64,000 nucleotides of DNA, from positions 744,001 to 808,000 of the forward strand of contig OZ251248.1 of the NCBI GenBank assembly GCA_965240325.2, read 5' to 3'. How positions within the stretch are numbered: the stretch's first letter is position 1; every line of letters begins with the position of its first letter. The position numbers and the translations under genes were made by a program. Below the pieces are notes generated by a model. The model was not told the origin of the DNA. It worked only from the letters and a program-made list of their open reading frames with translations, and searched no databases. Origin of the DNA: Rebecca billardiae RCC1528. Lineage: Eukaryota > Haptophyta. Positions 24,613 to 35,697 of this stretch are shown here, piece by piece.

Positions 24613-27044
24613 ATGGGCGACGACGACGCAGAAGGCGCGGATCCAGCAGCAGGGCAGAGCGTGGAGGATGCGGCGCCGGACGCGGCGTCGCGCAAGCGCA
24701 AGCGCGCCGGCGACCCGCACCACGAGCGCTTCGTCCTCGACGCACTGCCCTGCGCCGACATGTACGAGAAGTCGTACATGCACCGCGACGTGGTGACGCA
24801 CGTGGCGACGTCGTCGTCGACCGGCTTCTTGATCACGGCGAGCCGCGACGGGCAGGTGAAGTTCTGGCGGAAGACGAGCGGCGGGATCGAGTTCGTGAAG
24901 CAGTTCCGTGCGCACGTGGCCTCGATCAACGCGCTCGCCGTCTCGGCGGATGGTACGCTGCTCGCGACCACCTCGGACGACGGCTCTGTGAAGGTGTTTG
25001 ACGTGCTCAGCTTCGACATGATCAGCTGGATCAAGACGGGGTTCGTGCCCGGCGTCGCCGAGTTCCTCGCGCCGACGGGCAGCACGCCGCGCTCGCTGCT
25101 CGCCGTCGCCGACCGGCAGAGCTCCGACATGCACCTCTTCGACACGAACAAGCCCGCCGACCGCGCGGCGGTCGGCGCGGTGCGCGTGCACGCGGCGCGC
25201 GTCGTGCTCATTCGGTACAACGGCGCGCTGGGCGCGGTGGTCTCGGCGGACGCGAAGGGGGTGATCGAGTACTGGACGCCGGATACCGCCGCCGACGCGG
25301 GCTCCGACGCGGACGAGCCCGCGCCCGGCGCCGACGCGGCCGCGGGCGGCGCGGGCGCGCCTGGCGGCGCGGGCGCGCCCGGCGGCGCGCGCGCGGCGCG
25401 GCAGGTCCCGACCGAGCTGCCGCCGTGCGCGGCCTTCCAGTTCAAGTCGGACACGGACCTGTTCGAGCTGGCGAAGGCGCGCGCGCTACCGCTCTCGCTC
25501 GCCTTCTCGCCGGACGGGCGCTCCTTCGCCACCACCTCCACCGACTGGCACGTGCGCGTCTTCTCGTTTGCGTCAGGCAAGCTGCTGCGCAAATACGACG
25601 AAACGCTCGAGTCTGTGAACGCGCAGCAGCGCGCCGAAGCGTTTCCGTACCGGCTGGACGCGTTCGACTTCGGGCGGCGCGTCGCGGTGGAGAAGGAGCT
25701 GCGCGCGCTGCCGCCCGAGCTCAGCCCGCCGTCCAACGCGCTCTTCGACCAGTCCGGCGCCGTCCTCATCTACCCGTCCCTATTCGGGATCAAAATGGTT
25801 CACGTGCCGACCAATCGGCTGCTGCGGATCGTCGGCCGCGCCGAGAGCACCGAGCGCTTCGTCAGCCTGGCGCTGTGGCAGGACCGCGCGCTCGCGCGCG
25901 CGCGCGCGCTGTACGCCGACGCGACGCCCACCGCCGGCGGCGCCTCCGCGCTCGCCGCCGCCGCCGACCCGCTCGTCCTGTGCGGCGCGTTCAAGCGCTC
26001 GCGCTTCTTCCTGTTCTCGCGCCGGGAGCCGGCCGACCCGGAGGATGAGGCGGCGGCGGGGCGCGACGTGTTCAACGAGAAGCCGTCGCGTGACGAGCTG
26101 GCCCTCGCCGCGGCGGGGCAGGCGAAGCCCTCCGCGCTCGGCGCCTCCGCCATCATCTCCACCACCTACGGCGAGGTCCACCTCAAGCTCTTCGCCGACG
26201 AGTGCCCACGGACCATCGAGAACTTTGTCACACACGCGCGGAACGGGTGCGCGCCGCGCCGCGCGCTCGGGCCGCGCCCGCCGGGCTGGGGGTCGGTGGG
26301 GCGCGGGGCTCGGTGGATCGCTCGCGTGGCCGCGCGCGTGAGGGGGGCGCTTGCGCGAGGGATGGGCGCGGGGGAGGCTGGCGTGCTGTCCGCGGCGGCG
26401 CGGCGGGGCGCTCGGGGCGGGGCGGCGCGGCGGAGCGTGGCCGTCGCCGGCGCGCGTGTGCGCTCGCTCACCGGCTCGCGCGCGCACTGCCCGCGCCCGC
26501 AGCTACTACGACGGCGTGATCTTCCACCGCGTGATCAAGGGGTTCATGCTGCAGACCGGTGACCCGCTCGGTGACGGCACGGGCGGCACGTCCATCTGGG
26601 GCCGCGATTTCGAGGTGCGCGCGCGCCGCCGCCAGCCGCGAGCCCCGCGGACGCGTCGCGCTCGCGCGCCGCCGGCGCTTCCTCGCTCCCGCCTCCGCCC
26701 TACTCTCATCCTGCGCGAGAGCCCACCCCGCGCGGTCCGCCGTCGGCGGCACCGGCACGGTCGGTCGGTGGCGCGCTCCCCGCGCGGCGCAGGACGAGTT
26801 CCATCGGTCGCTGCGCCACGACCGCCCGTTCACCGTCTCGATGGCCAACGCCGGCCCCAACACGAACGGCTCGCAATTCTTCATCACGACCGTGCCCACG
26901 CCGTGGCTGGACGGCAAGCACACGGTCTTTGGGCGCGTCACGCGCGGCATGGACGTGTGCATGGCGATCGAGAAGACGAAGGTCAACCGGAACGACAAGC
27001 CGGTCGAGGACATCAAGATCACGGGCATCGCCATCGTCGAGTGA
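24613..27044 (+). CDS. PPWD1: WD40-repeat cyclophilin, PPWD1 (spliceosome-associated prolyl isomerase)
   Basis: Exons 24613-26246, 26503-26614 and 26793-27044 give 665 residues (human PPWD1 is about 646). A short basic segment ASRKRKRAG precedes WD repeats (for example [16 protein letters not shown] and [15 protein letters not shown]). A low-complexity [11 protein letters not shown] insert follows, and then the family segment [20 protein letters not shown]. The C-terminal cyclophilin domain starts near residue 510 and keeps [33 protein letters not shown] and [16 protein letters not shown]. It also keeps [12 protein letters not shown], including the Trp of the cyclosporin pocket. The introns lie inside the cyclophilin domain and both joins restore it exactly. 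PPWD1 works in the nucleus on spliceosome components. Confidence 0.95.
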
Positions 27045-28453
27045 CTGTATGTGTTACCAAGCCCGCGCGAAGCCGCCGCACCGCGCGCTCGCTGCGCGCA
27101 TGCTTCGTTCGTCGGAGTCGGCAGTCAGTCAGTGCTGGCGGCATCTAATTGAAGCAGTCGTGCTGATCAGCGCGCAGACTATAGCTTGCTGACGACGATT
27201 GATGATGATGCGCCGCGATGATGCGACTACGGGCCGCGATCGGACGAGCCGTACTCGGAGTAGTCCGGCCCCGGGGCCACCGGGGGCCTGTTTTATTTCT
27301 ACGAGAGCCCAACGGCGACATTCGCCAAAACCGGGTAAAATGGCGGCTGCTTGCCCGCTGGTGGTGGGTGCCGGCGCGATTGCGGAGTAGGGATGGCACG
27401 TCGTTGGCGCATGTTCGTACTAGGGCGCTGAGCTGTAGCGAAAGGTGTTGCCAAGGCATGCTGCTTAGCCTTGCCATGGTGCTTCGCCATGACACAGAGG
27501 TCACTCGCAGCGCACGGCGGTGTGACGATCGCCGCGCCGCGGCGGCAAACCGTAGTTGCGGGCGCGCTGCGAGCTGCAAGCACTCTGCCTTGGCTGCGTC
27601 GCGCCCGTGTCAGTTGCTGAACCAGGATTGTTGAACAACCGATGGGCTGCAAACGATACCAGCTACACTCGCTCCGCCGCCACTTCCTTGTCGAGCGTGA
27701 GATGCTTCCGTTGCGTGCGCTCGCATGCAGCTTGCCGCCTGCATTTGAACGTGGTCACGGCAGGTTGGTGGGCTGGTTGCTCACGCCTCCTCGGCGTAGA
27801 TGACGACAGGGTGCGTGCCACGCGCACCCATGACGCGGGAAAGGCGTGCACACGCGTCCTCGCGCATCTGGCAGGCTGCAGTCTTGGCCAAGATGATGCC
27901 AGAACAAGCCTGCCAGTGCCTCGCCGCGCGGGTGCGAGCGCGCAGAGAGATCTGGCTTCTGACCCGTGCTCTTCAGTGTACCTCGTGTGCGACGACGACG
28001 AGGCGGACGAGCGCCGCAACTGGATTCCTGCACTCACCGGTCACCGAGGAGTGCAGGAATCGCATTCCTCGCGCACGCCGGGGCCGCCATCGGCCGTGAG
28101 AGGTATACACTGAACGGGGCGTGACACCGATTCCCACTGGCGGGCACGGGTTTGTCGCCGTGACATATAATAGTAAATGGAATCTGGTAGAAATAAAACA
28201 GGCCCGGGGCGGCCGCCCCGATGATTCCGATGAATGCCGGTATATGTCACCGGGCCACTACTTATTACTACTGCTTAGTACTTAGCAGTGTCCCAGTGTC
28301 AGACCCGCCAGTCCGCAGTCGCCAGACGCTAATAAGCTTCCATCTTCATCAAATCTCCTCCTAAGATCGTTGTTGTTGATGATCGACTGTACAATAAGAT
28401 CGATGTAACAATGTAACTAAAGACTACACCGACGGCCAACGCGGCGGGAATAA
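27045..28453. other. intergenic, no gene recognised
   Basis: Short open frames only. A lower-GC patch lies at about 28330-28450, just before the glycosyltransferase start. A palindromic CCGGGGCGGCCGCCCCG lies near 28203. Confidence 0.45.
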
Positions 28454-29335
28454 ATGACGACGAGTGAATCCATGGCGCCCCGGGCGTCGCCGTCAGAGGC
28501 GAGGGTGGCCTTCCTCTTCCTCGCGCGCGAAGGGCTGCACGCCGAGGCGCTCTGGGCCGACTTCTTCGCCGCTGCGCCCGCCCACCGCTTCGCCATCTTC
28601 GCGCACACCAAGGCGCCGCCGCCGCCCTCCTCGCTGCTCTCCCGCGCACGCATTGCCGAGATCGTGCCGACAGAGTGGGGCACGATCTCGCTCGTGCGCG
28701 CGACGCTCGCGCTGCTGCGCGCGGCGCTGAGGGACGAGGCAGCGACGCACTTCGTCCTGCTGTCCGAGAGCTGCGTGCCGCTCTACGCCTTCGATCACAT
28801 CTACGCCGAGCTCGCGGCCGATGGCCGAGCATGGATCGCACACGCGCCGACGCCGCCGTGGATGATTCATCAGAAGGGGCCGACGCGCGAGTTCGTGCGC
28901 TGGAGCCCGCGGCTCGCGCCGATCGTGCCCTCGCCCGATGTGCTGCTCAAGCAGCAGCAGTGGATGGTCCTGTCGCGCGACCTCGCCGCGCTGCACACGC
29001 GCGTCGATCACTCGGCCCTGTGGGATGACGGCCTCTTTGCGCCGGACGAGCATTACTTTATTAACGCGACAATTCACGAGCTGCGGCAGCAGAGAGGCGG
29101 CGCGCGGGCGGCGGCGAGCGCGGGCTTGGAGCGCGCGCTGGACGCGCTCGTGCGCAACCGAAAGCTGACGCACGTTGAGTGGGGCGTGGTGGGGAACGGG
29201 CGCGCGCCGCTCAAGCTGAGTACCGTGAGTACGGAGCTCGTCGAGCGCGCGCGCGGCGAGGGCTGCCTGTTTCTGCGCAAGGTGGCGCCGGGCGCCGAGC
29301 TCGGCGAGCTCAGAGCTGCCTGGGCGCGATCCTGA
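28454..29335 (+). CDS. core-2/I-branching-type glycosyltransferase (GT14-like)
   Basis: Single exon, 293 residues. Family hallmarks appear in order: N-terminal strand VAFLFLAREGLHAEALWADFF (17-37); the conserved HFVLLSESCVPLYAFDHIY segment (about 98-116); KQQQWMVLSRDLAAL (about 171-185); the acidic/His segment FAPDEHYF; and a C-terminal CLFLRKV. These match plant and protist Core-2/I-branching N-acetylglucosaminyltransferase-like proteins, which are Golgi enzymes in their families. No transmembrane anchor or signal peptide is visible at this start. It may therefore be soluble, or an upstream exon may be missing. The acceptor and sugar cannot be read from the sequence. Confidence 0.82.
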   Translation: MTTSESMAPRASPSEARVAFLFLAREGLHAEALWADFFAAAPAHRFAIFAHTKAPPPPSSLLSRARIAEIVPTEWGTISLVRATLALLRAALRDEAATHFVLLSESCVPLYAFDHIYAELAADGRAWIAHAPTPPWMIHQKGPTREFVRWSPRLAPIVPSPDVLLKQQQWMVLSRDLAALHTRVDHSALWDDGLFAPDEHYFINATIHELRQQRGGARAAASAGLERALDALVRNRKLTHVEWGVVGNGRAPLKLSTVSTELVERARGEGCLFLRKVAPGAELGELRAAWARS

Positions 29336-29751
29336 GCTGCTCGCGGCGGGCCGCTGCACGTCGCGTGGACGTCGCGGCGGAGGTAGGCGCGCGCTGTCGC
29401 GTGCCACCGAGCCGGGATCGGTTCCGCATCACTGCTATCTGCGTCCTCTTCGGCCGAGCTGACGACTATGTGTGATATTGCATGGGTATATTCATGACGA
29501 CATTTCGCAATCGCAAAACGGATCATAGGTTCGGTATTTATCTCCCGATCTCCCACGTCGCGGTCGAAACGGTAAAACGTCGATTTCGTGGTTTTTAGAT
29601 CAAGGAGACGTTAAAAATCCACGCATCATTTGTAAGACCCCTTGATTAGATACTCGCGTGCTTCTGCGCGTTTGATCGCCGCGCAGAACCGCGCACGTCG
29701 GCGCTCAACTTCAGTCTTCCCGGCACCCGCTCTAGCTCGCCGCGCAGCACG
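29336..29751. other. short intergenic region
   Basis: A lower-GC stretch lies at about 29450-29640. This is probably the 3' UTR of the transferase and the promoter of the next gene. Confidence 0.4.
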
Positions 29752-30312
29752 ATGGTGTGGGAGGAGGTTGTCTCGACGATCGGTCTGGTCCTCATCTGTG
29801 TCCCCTTCCTGCTCTGGGGCGTCCTCGCACCCGCGTGGTTCAACCCCAAGTACATCACGATCGTGGCGAATTACGTGCTGCCGCCGCTGATGCATTTCCG
29901 CTGGCTGTCCAAGGACGAGCGCGTGCAGCCGAATGAGTGGATCTCGATGATGAAGTCCGCGTCGAACATGGATTCGATGCCCGTGACCAAGCAGCACACG
30001 ATGCAGACGCTCATGTGGATGGAGACGCTCGAGCACCGCCTCGGCGCGAGCGCGTTTGCAGGCATCGCAGCCGGCGCGATCTATGCGCTGACGCAAGATT
30101 TCACAGACCGCCATCCGATTTTCTTCTGCTTCGCGGTCACCTCCGTGTTCTGCGCGTTTGTCAACTTCACGCACGCGATCGGCACGAACAACGCGCTCAC
30201 CAACGACACGGGCACGCGCGTGGGCATCGTCTTCTCCGCCGCGTTCTGGATACCCATCGCAGCGTGCATGTTCATCGGCCTCTTCGGCTCTCGCGCAGCG
30301 GCTGGGCTCTGA
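29752..30312 (+). CDS. four-helix membrane protein, unknown function
   Basis: Single exon, 186 residues. Hydrophobic segments lie at about 7-27 (LVLICVPFLLWGVLAP), 101-117, 121-143 (IFFCFAVTSVFCAFVNFTHA) and 156-178 (IVFSAAFWIPIAACMFIGLF). The loop between the first two (about 45-95) is charged and Met-rich (MMKSASNMDSMPVTKQHTMQ). Residue use is balanced and unlike the GC-driven frames around it, so the gene is credible. I do not recognise the family. The first segment could act as a signal anchor. Confidence 0.7.
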   Translation: MVWEEVVSTIGLVLICVPFLLWGVLAPAWFNPKYITIVANYVLPPLMHFRWLSKDERVQPNEWISMMKSASNMDSMPVTKQHTMQTLMWMETLEHRLGASAFAGIAAGAIYALTQDFTDRHPIFFCFAVTSVFCAFVNFTHAIGTNNALTNDTGTRVGIVFSAAFWIPIAACMFIGLFGSRAAAGL

Positions 30313-31221
30313 GTTGGGGTCAGCGGGCCGGGCGAGGACCGCGACGACGTGGCGACGATTGTACTCGTTCATCTCTGGTGCGCACCCACCGCCTGCCGGG
30401 CACCGCGGCGGCACTCACGGACGAAGCCGGTGCTGTCTGATGCAGGCCGCCGGCGGGACGCCTGCGTGAGTGCGTCCCGCGCCGCCCCGGCCCGCCCCGC
30501 CGGTTCGCGCTGACCGGTCGTGGCGACGCGCAGATATCATGGCGCATCAGCAGTATCTTCATCATCTGCATCCTCGTCATCATCGCGACCGGGCGGCGGA
30601 TGGCGGCTGAGTGAGCTGCTGCCGGCGTCGTCGTCGCCAGTCTCTGCTGACGACGACGATATGTCTACATCCGGCATCCGCAACATGCGCGCCGTCGTGG
30701 CGGGCGGGCTGGCGGCGACAGCTGCTGCGTCGATATCATCCGCCGGAATAAATAGTCGTTATATTATTATTATTCGTCTGGCTGCTGCTATATGATGAGT
30801 ACAGACTGATGCTGGTCTGCGTTACGCCCGGATGAGCCTGAGGCCGAGTTCAGGCCGGCGACGGCGGACGGGCCATCATGCCCATAGCCGCCAGGATGCC
30901 CCGCCCCCGGGCCGCGGCGTCACGACTCACGGGGCTCAGGCGCGCGCCGCGTGTCGTCGGGCAGGTGTCACTACCTGTGACGACTGACGTGACCCGCGCC
31001 GTAGTGTACCCCTGCCCCCGGGGCGACGCGACGGCGCAAGGCGCAAGGGCGCCCGGGCGGCCCCCGAGGGCGACACCGAATCCGATTCCGCCGATTCGCA
31101 CCGGCTGCCGCTGGCACCGTGACACTGCCACTCGGCCGCCCTCTCATAGAGTCGTGAGCTCCGCCAGACGTGCAGCACAGCACAGCGGGGCCACGATGCC
31201 GCCATGCTCCAGCGTCGTCGC
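30313..31221. other. intergenic between converging genes
   Basis: No gene found. An AT-rich patch with AATAAATAG and TTATTATTATT lies at about 30745-30790. Polyadenylation signals for the flanking genes are likely here, but I cannot fix them. Confidence 0.4.
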
Positions 31222-33219
31222 TCAGTACTGCAGCATGCTCCCCTCCGGCCCGTCGACCTCCTCCGCCCACGCGTTCACGCCGCCGCGCAGGCTGAGCGGC
31301 TGGCCCGCGCGCAGCAGCCCGCGCCGCACGAGCTCGATGCACGCGGCGCGCGAGCGTACGCCCGTGCGGCAGTAGAGAAGGACGTCGCGCCCCGCGCCGA
31401 GCCCGGCAAAGGTGTCGGCGCACGCCTCGTCCAGGCTCGCGCGCGCGTGCGTGCCCGGCACCGCGCTGATCGCCGCCTCCGCCGGCGTGCGCACGTCGAG
31501 CACGAACGGGTCCCATCGCTCGTCCCGCATCCGCCGCGCCGCCTCCGCGGCGCCAACGGTGCGAACCGGGTCCTCTGCCGCAGGCGCGGCCGACGCGACT
31601 GTGGGCGGCGGCGAGCACGTGCCCGCGGCGTCGCCCGCCGCCGCCGCCTCCGCCGCGCCGAGCGCCCACTGCTCGCACGGCGGGGGCACGCCCGCGCGCC
31701 GGCCGATCGGCAGCTCGTCGAACCGCATGCCGAGCGCGTCGTACAGCAGCAGCCGGCCGCCGAGCGGCGCGCCGAGCCCGGTGAGTAACTTGAGTAGCTC
31801 GGTGGCCTGGAGGGCCCCAATCACGGCCGGCAGAACGCCGAGCACGCCCGCCGCCGCGCAGGTCTGCACCGCGCCCGGCGGCGCGCGCTTCGGGTACAGG
31901 TCGCGGTAGCTCGGCGCGTCCGGCGTGTCCAGCCGGAACGTGCTCACGTGCCCCTCGAACTGGCTGATCGCGCCGTACACCAGCGGCTTGGCGGCGTGCG
32001 CACACGCGTCACTCAGGGTGTATCGCGCGTCGATGGAGTCGGTGCAGTCGGCGACGGCGTCGGCGGCGCTCACGAGCTGCAGCGCGTTGTGCCGGCTCAG
32101 CCGCGCGTGCACGCGCTCCACGCGCACGTGCGGGTTGAGCGCCGCCACCGCCGCCGCCGCCGATTCCGTCTTCGGCCGGCCGACCGTCGCCATCGAGTGG
32201 AGAATCTGCCGCTGCAGGTTTGATTCCTCGACGGCGTCGTCGTCGACGACGACGAGCGTGCCTACGCCCGCCGCGGCGAGATAGAGGAGGACGGGCGAGC
32301 CGAGCCCGCCCGCGCCGACCACCAGCACGCGCGAGCCCTTGAGACGGAGCTGCCCCGCCACGCCGAACTGAGGGAGCAGCAGGTGACGGCCGTAGCGCCT
32401 GCCCTCCTCCCGGCTCAGTCGCACTCCGGCGGCGGCGCCGACGGCGGCGTCGGTTGGGGGCAGTTGCGTGGTGGTGGCAGGCGTCGTCGCCGCGGCGGCG
32501 GGCGGCGGAGGAGGCGGCGGCTCGCGTGCGGCGGCGGGGGCGTGGTTGGTGGGCGAGCTGGCGGTCACGCCGTGCGCTCGCGCCGCCTCCTCGCCAGCGG
32601 CACCGGTGTCGCCATTGCCCGCGGAGCCGGCCGCGGCGGGTGCGCGGTCGGCGCGCCGAGCGGCTGCGGCGGCGGCGGCAGCGGCGGTGGCGAAGCGGCG
32701 GAGCGCAGCCGGGTCAACGTCGGCGCACACGAGCGCGCGCGCGAGTGCCATCGCCGGCGTGCGCCCCGACGCGTCCTTCGCGCACAGCCCGGCGCGCTCG
32801 GCGCCGGCGCCGTCGGCAAGAGCCAGCGCCGTGCTCAGGTGTCCTCCCTCGCACGCCAAGTGCAGCGGCGTGGAGCGGTCGTCGCGCGCGAGCGACGGGT
32901 CGGCGCCGCGGGCGAGCAGCGCGGTGCACAAATCGGCGTGCCCCCGCCCCGCCGCGACGGCGAGCGGCGTCGTGCCCGTCGCGTCCGTCGCGTCGAGCGG
33001 CGCGCCGTGCGCGTCGGCGAGCACAAGGGCGGCGCGCGTGTGCCCGCCGGCGCACGCGCGGTGGAGGGCGGTGAGGCCGTGGCGTGCGCCATCGGTGACG
33101 CTGGCGCCATGCGCGACGCACTCGCTCGCGCGCGCGGCGAGCGCCTCCTCCGCCGCCTCGTCCGACCGCGCCACGCCGAGCGCATCCCACAGCGCGAGCG
33201 TCGCGGGCGCCACGGCCAT
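31222..33219 (-). CDS. ankyrin repeat / MoeZ-like E1 adenylyltransferase / rhodanese fusion
   Basis: Single exon, 665 residues from MAVAPATL. Residues about 46-165 hold ankyrin repeats (HGLTALHRACAGGHTRAALV, TGTTPLAVAAGRGHADLCTA, RSTPLHLACEGGH). A Pro/Ala linker leads to a ThiF/MoeB-type domain (about 268-510): RYGRHLLLPQFG, nucleotide loop GAGGLGS (302-308), DDDAVEESNLQRQ, and likely catalytic Cys454 in VQTCAAAGVLGVLP. A rhodanese domain (about 553-660) carries active-site loop CRTGVRS with Cys617. The segment SYRDLYPKRAPPG, without the zinc CxxC of MOCS3/Uba4, resembles bacterial MoeZ/MoeBR proteins. Such enzymes adenylate and thiolate sulfur carriers for molybdopterin or tRNA thiolation. 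The frame is open upstream of this ATG. Confidence 0.9.
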   Translation of the reverse strand: MAVAPATLALWDALGVARSDEAAEEALAARASECVAHGASVTDGARHGLTALHRACAGGHTRAALVLADAHGAPLDATDATGTTPLAVAAGRGHADLCTALLARGADPSLARDDRSTPLHLACEGGHLSTALALADGAGAERAGLCAKDASGRTPAMALARALVCADVDPAALRRFATAAAAAAAAARRADRAPAAAGSAGNGDTGAAGEEAARAHGVTASSPTNHAPAAAREPPPPPPPAAAATTPATTTQLPPTDAAVGAAAGVRLSREEGRRYGRHLLLPQFGVAGQLRLKGSRVLVVGAGGLGSPVLLYLAAAGVGTLVVVDDDAVEESNLQRQILHSMATVGRPKTESAAAAVAALNPHVRVERVHARLSRHNALQLVSAADAVADCTDSIDARYTLSDACAHAAKPLVYGAISQFEGHVSTFRLDTPDAPSYRDLYPKRAPPGAVQTCAAAGVLGVLPAVIGALQATELLKLLTGLGAPLGGRLLLYDALGMRFDELPIGRRAGVPPPCEQWALGAAEAAAAGDAAGTCSPPPTVASAAPAAEDPVRTVGAAEAARRMRDERWDPFVLDVRTPAEAAISAVPGTHARASLDEACADTFAGLGAGRDVLLYCRTGVRSRAACIELVRRGLLRAGQPLSLRGGVNAWAEEVDGPEGSMLQY

Positions 33220-33720
33220 TGTCCGTTCGCGCTTTTTCCCGGGGGAAAAAACGCGTTTTCTTTTCCAAAGCCTTTTCACGCCGGTGCCGCCCGGTGGACG
33301 TGACCCCGCGGATGCGCGCACCCCGCGGCGCGGCCGGCGATCCAGACGGGCGGCCGCGTGCCTCGGCCCGCTTCGGCTTTGCCAGTGCGGCCCTGCACGC
33401 GCTGGGCCCACGCACCTGTCCGCCCGGACTTGATGAGCCACCGAGGCCGACGACGCATCCACAATTATCAGCGCTCTCCTCGACCAATCAGCGCGCGCAG
33501 CTGGCGCTCTTTACCCGCGCGAGCCTCGTGGATCTCTGCATCTCGCCCGCGCGAGATCGCAGCCGGAACATGAAATGAGGTCGGTGGCTCGGTGCTAATG
33601 AGCACTACCGAGTCCGGTGCGAGCCGTCGAGGCCGTCCAGAGCCCCCGCTCGAGCCTTGCGGCGAGGATTCCACCCCGATTGCGCCGCCGCCCAGACGAC
33701 GCCTGGAGAACCGAGGGACC
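33220..33720. promoter_or_regulatory. divergent promoter region, MoeZ-like / aldolase
   Basis: 501 bp lie between outward-pointing start codons. Near-palindromic TTTTTCCCGGGGGAAAAA lies at 33232-33249, about 15 bp before the MoeZ-like ATG. No coding function was found. Confidence 0.5.
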
Positions 33721-35697
33721 ATGCTCCGCCTCCTCGTGCTCGCGACGCTCGCGCTCGGCGCCTCGTCCGCCGCGGCGACGCGCTCGTCGGCCTACCGCCG
33801 GCCTGCGCGCTCCACGCCGTCGGCTATCCGGGCGGCGACCGCTGTCACCCCACTGTGCGTCAGCTTGCGCGGCGGCGCCTTAATTACGTGCGCCCGCCCG
33901 CACGGCCGACCGCTGGCCGCGTCGTCCTGGCCGGCTCGGGCGGCACGCCCCGGCGGAGGGCGGCGCGCCGCGCGCACGCGCGGGCGCTGAGCTCGCCCCC
34001 TCGCCCCCGCGCCCGCGTAGGCCCGCCACGGTCAAGCCCGGCGTCGTCACGGGCAAGGCGCTTGTCGACCTTTTGCAGCACGCGAAGGACAACAAGTGCG
34101 CGCGGCGCGCGCGCGCGCGCGGCGCGGCTCGGCGGGTGTGCCGAGCGGCGCCGCGCGGGCGTGGGGGCTCCCTCGCGCCGCGCCGCTCACGCCGCTCCTC
34201 CGCCCGCCCCCGCAGGTACGCCATCCCGGCGGTCAACTGCGTGTCGTCGAGCGCCATCAACGCCTGCCTTGAGGTGAGAGACCGCTGCACCGACCGCGCG
34301 CGCGTGGCGCGGCGGGGAGCTCGGCGACTGAGGCCGCGTGGCTGGAGCCGAGTGGACGAGGCGGGTCGGAGCCGCGGCGACGAGGGAGGGCGGGCGCGTC
34401 GCTGTGACTGCGCCGCACGCACGCCGAGGGCGCGGGCAGGGCTCCACCGCACGCGCAGGCATTCGTCTGCGCCCGGCGCGCGCGCGCGCGCGCGCGCGCT
34501 GACCCGCCGCCCTGCGCGCGCGCGCGCCCGCGATTCCCTCGCAGGCGGCGAAGCAGTACAAGAGCCCCGTGATGGTCCAGTTCTCGCGCGGCGGCGGCCA
34601 GTTCTTCGCGGGCAAGACGGCGGACAACACCGACGACGCGGCCTGCATTGCGGGCTGCGTCGCCGGCGCGCTGATGGTCCGGGAAACGGCTAAGCTGTAC
34701 GGCGTGCCGGTCGTGTTGCACACGGACCACTGCATGAAGTCGTGGCTGCCGTGGTTCGACGGGCTGATCGACGCGAACGAGGCCTACTTCAAGCAGTACG
34801 GCGTGCCCCTCTTCTCGTCGCACATGCTCGACCTCTCCGAGGAGCCGCTCGAGGAGAACATCGCCATCTGCAAGAAGTACCTCGAGCGCATGGCCAAGAT
34901 GGACCTGCTGCTCGAGATGGAGCTCGGCGTGACGGGCGGCGAGGAGGACGGCGTGGACAACACAGAAGTGGACAACTCGCTGCTGTACACGCAGCCCGAG
35001 GAGGTCTGGGCGGTGTACAAGGAGCTCTCCACCGTCCCCAACGGCGCGTTCACCATCGCGGCCGCGTTCGGCAACGTGCACGGCGTCTACGCGCCCGGCA
35101 ACGTCAAGCTGACGCCGGAGATCCTGCATAACTCGCAGGCGTACATCAAGGAGAAGCTCGGCACGGACAACCCGAAGCCGGTGTTCTTCGTCTTCCACGG
35201 CGGCTCGGGCTCCTCGCGGGAGGAGATCCGCTACGCCATCGAGGCCGGGACCATCAAGATGAACATTGACACGGACACGCAGTGGTCGTACTGGGATGGC
35301 ATCCGGTGCGCACGCACGCGCGCGGACACGCGCGCGCGGACACCGACGCGCGCGCGGTGGGCTGCGCAGTGGGCTGCGCGTGTGCGCGTGCGTGGGTGCG
35401 CGTGGGCGCGGGCGAGGGGCGCGCCACGCCGCGCCCGCGCCGGACGCGCCTCTCCTCACGCGTGCCCTATCGCCCTCCCCGCATCATCTACCCGCATTTA
35501 CCCGCCCCCTATGCTCCAGCTCGTACGAGGCGGAGTTCCATGACTTCCTGCAGGGCCAGATCGGCAACCCGGAGGGCGAGACCAAGCCCAACAAGAAGTA
35601 CTACGACCCGCGCATGTCGATGCGCCGCGCGGAGGAGTTCACCGCCAAGCGCCTGGGCGAGGCGATGGAGGACCTGAACTCGGTCAACACGGTCTAG
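33721..35697 (+). CDS. FBA2: class II fructose-1,6-bisphosphate aldolase, probably plastid-targeted
   Basis: Exons 33721-33887, 34021-34095, 34216-34273, 34545-35305 and 35520-35697 give 412 residues. The N-terminus MLRLLVLATLALGASSAAA is a signal-peptide-like helix, followed by an Arg/Ser/Ala-rich stretch as in bipartite leaders of complex plastids. The mature part follows E. coli-type FbaA closely: VKPGVVTGKALVDLL, AIPAVNCVSSSAINA, and VVLHTDHCMKSWLPW with metal ligand His. It continues with ELGVTGGEEDGVDN, FGNVHGVYAPGN, FHGGSGSSREE, KMNIDTDTQW and PNKKYYDPR. The enzyme splits fructose-1,6-bisphosphate into two triose phosphates with Zn2+. Intron 1 ends TAG, the only non-CAG acceptor in the window. 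Intron 3 uses the only GTGAG donor and holds a long CG-alternating tract. Confidence 0.93.

Noticed and set aside
24048-25769. 573-codon minus-strand frame
   Set aside because: Antisense to the PPWD1 exon and the transposon arm; the plus strand carries clear WD40 sequence.
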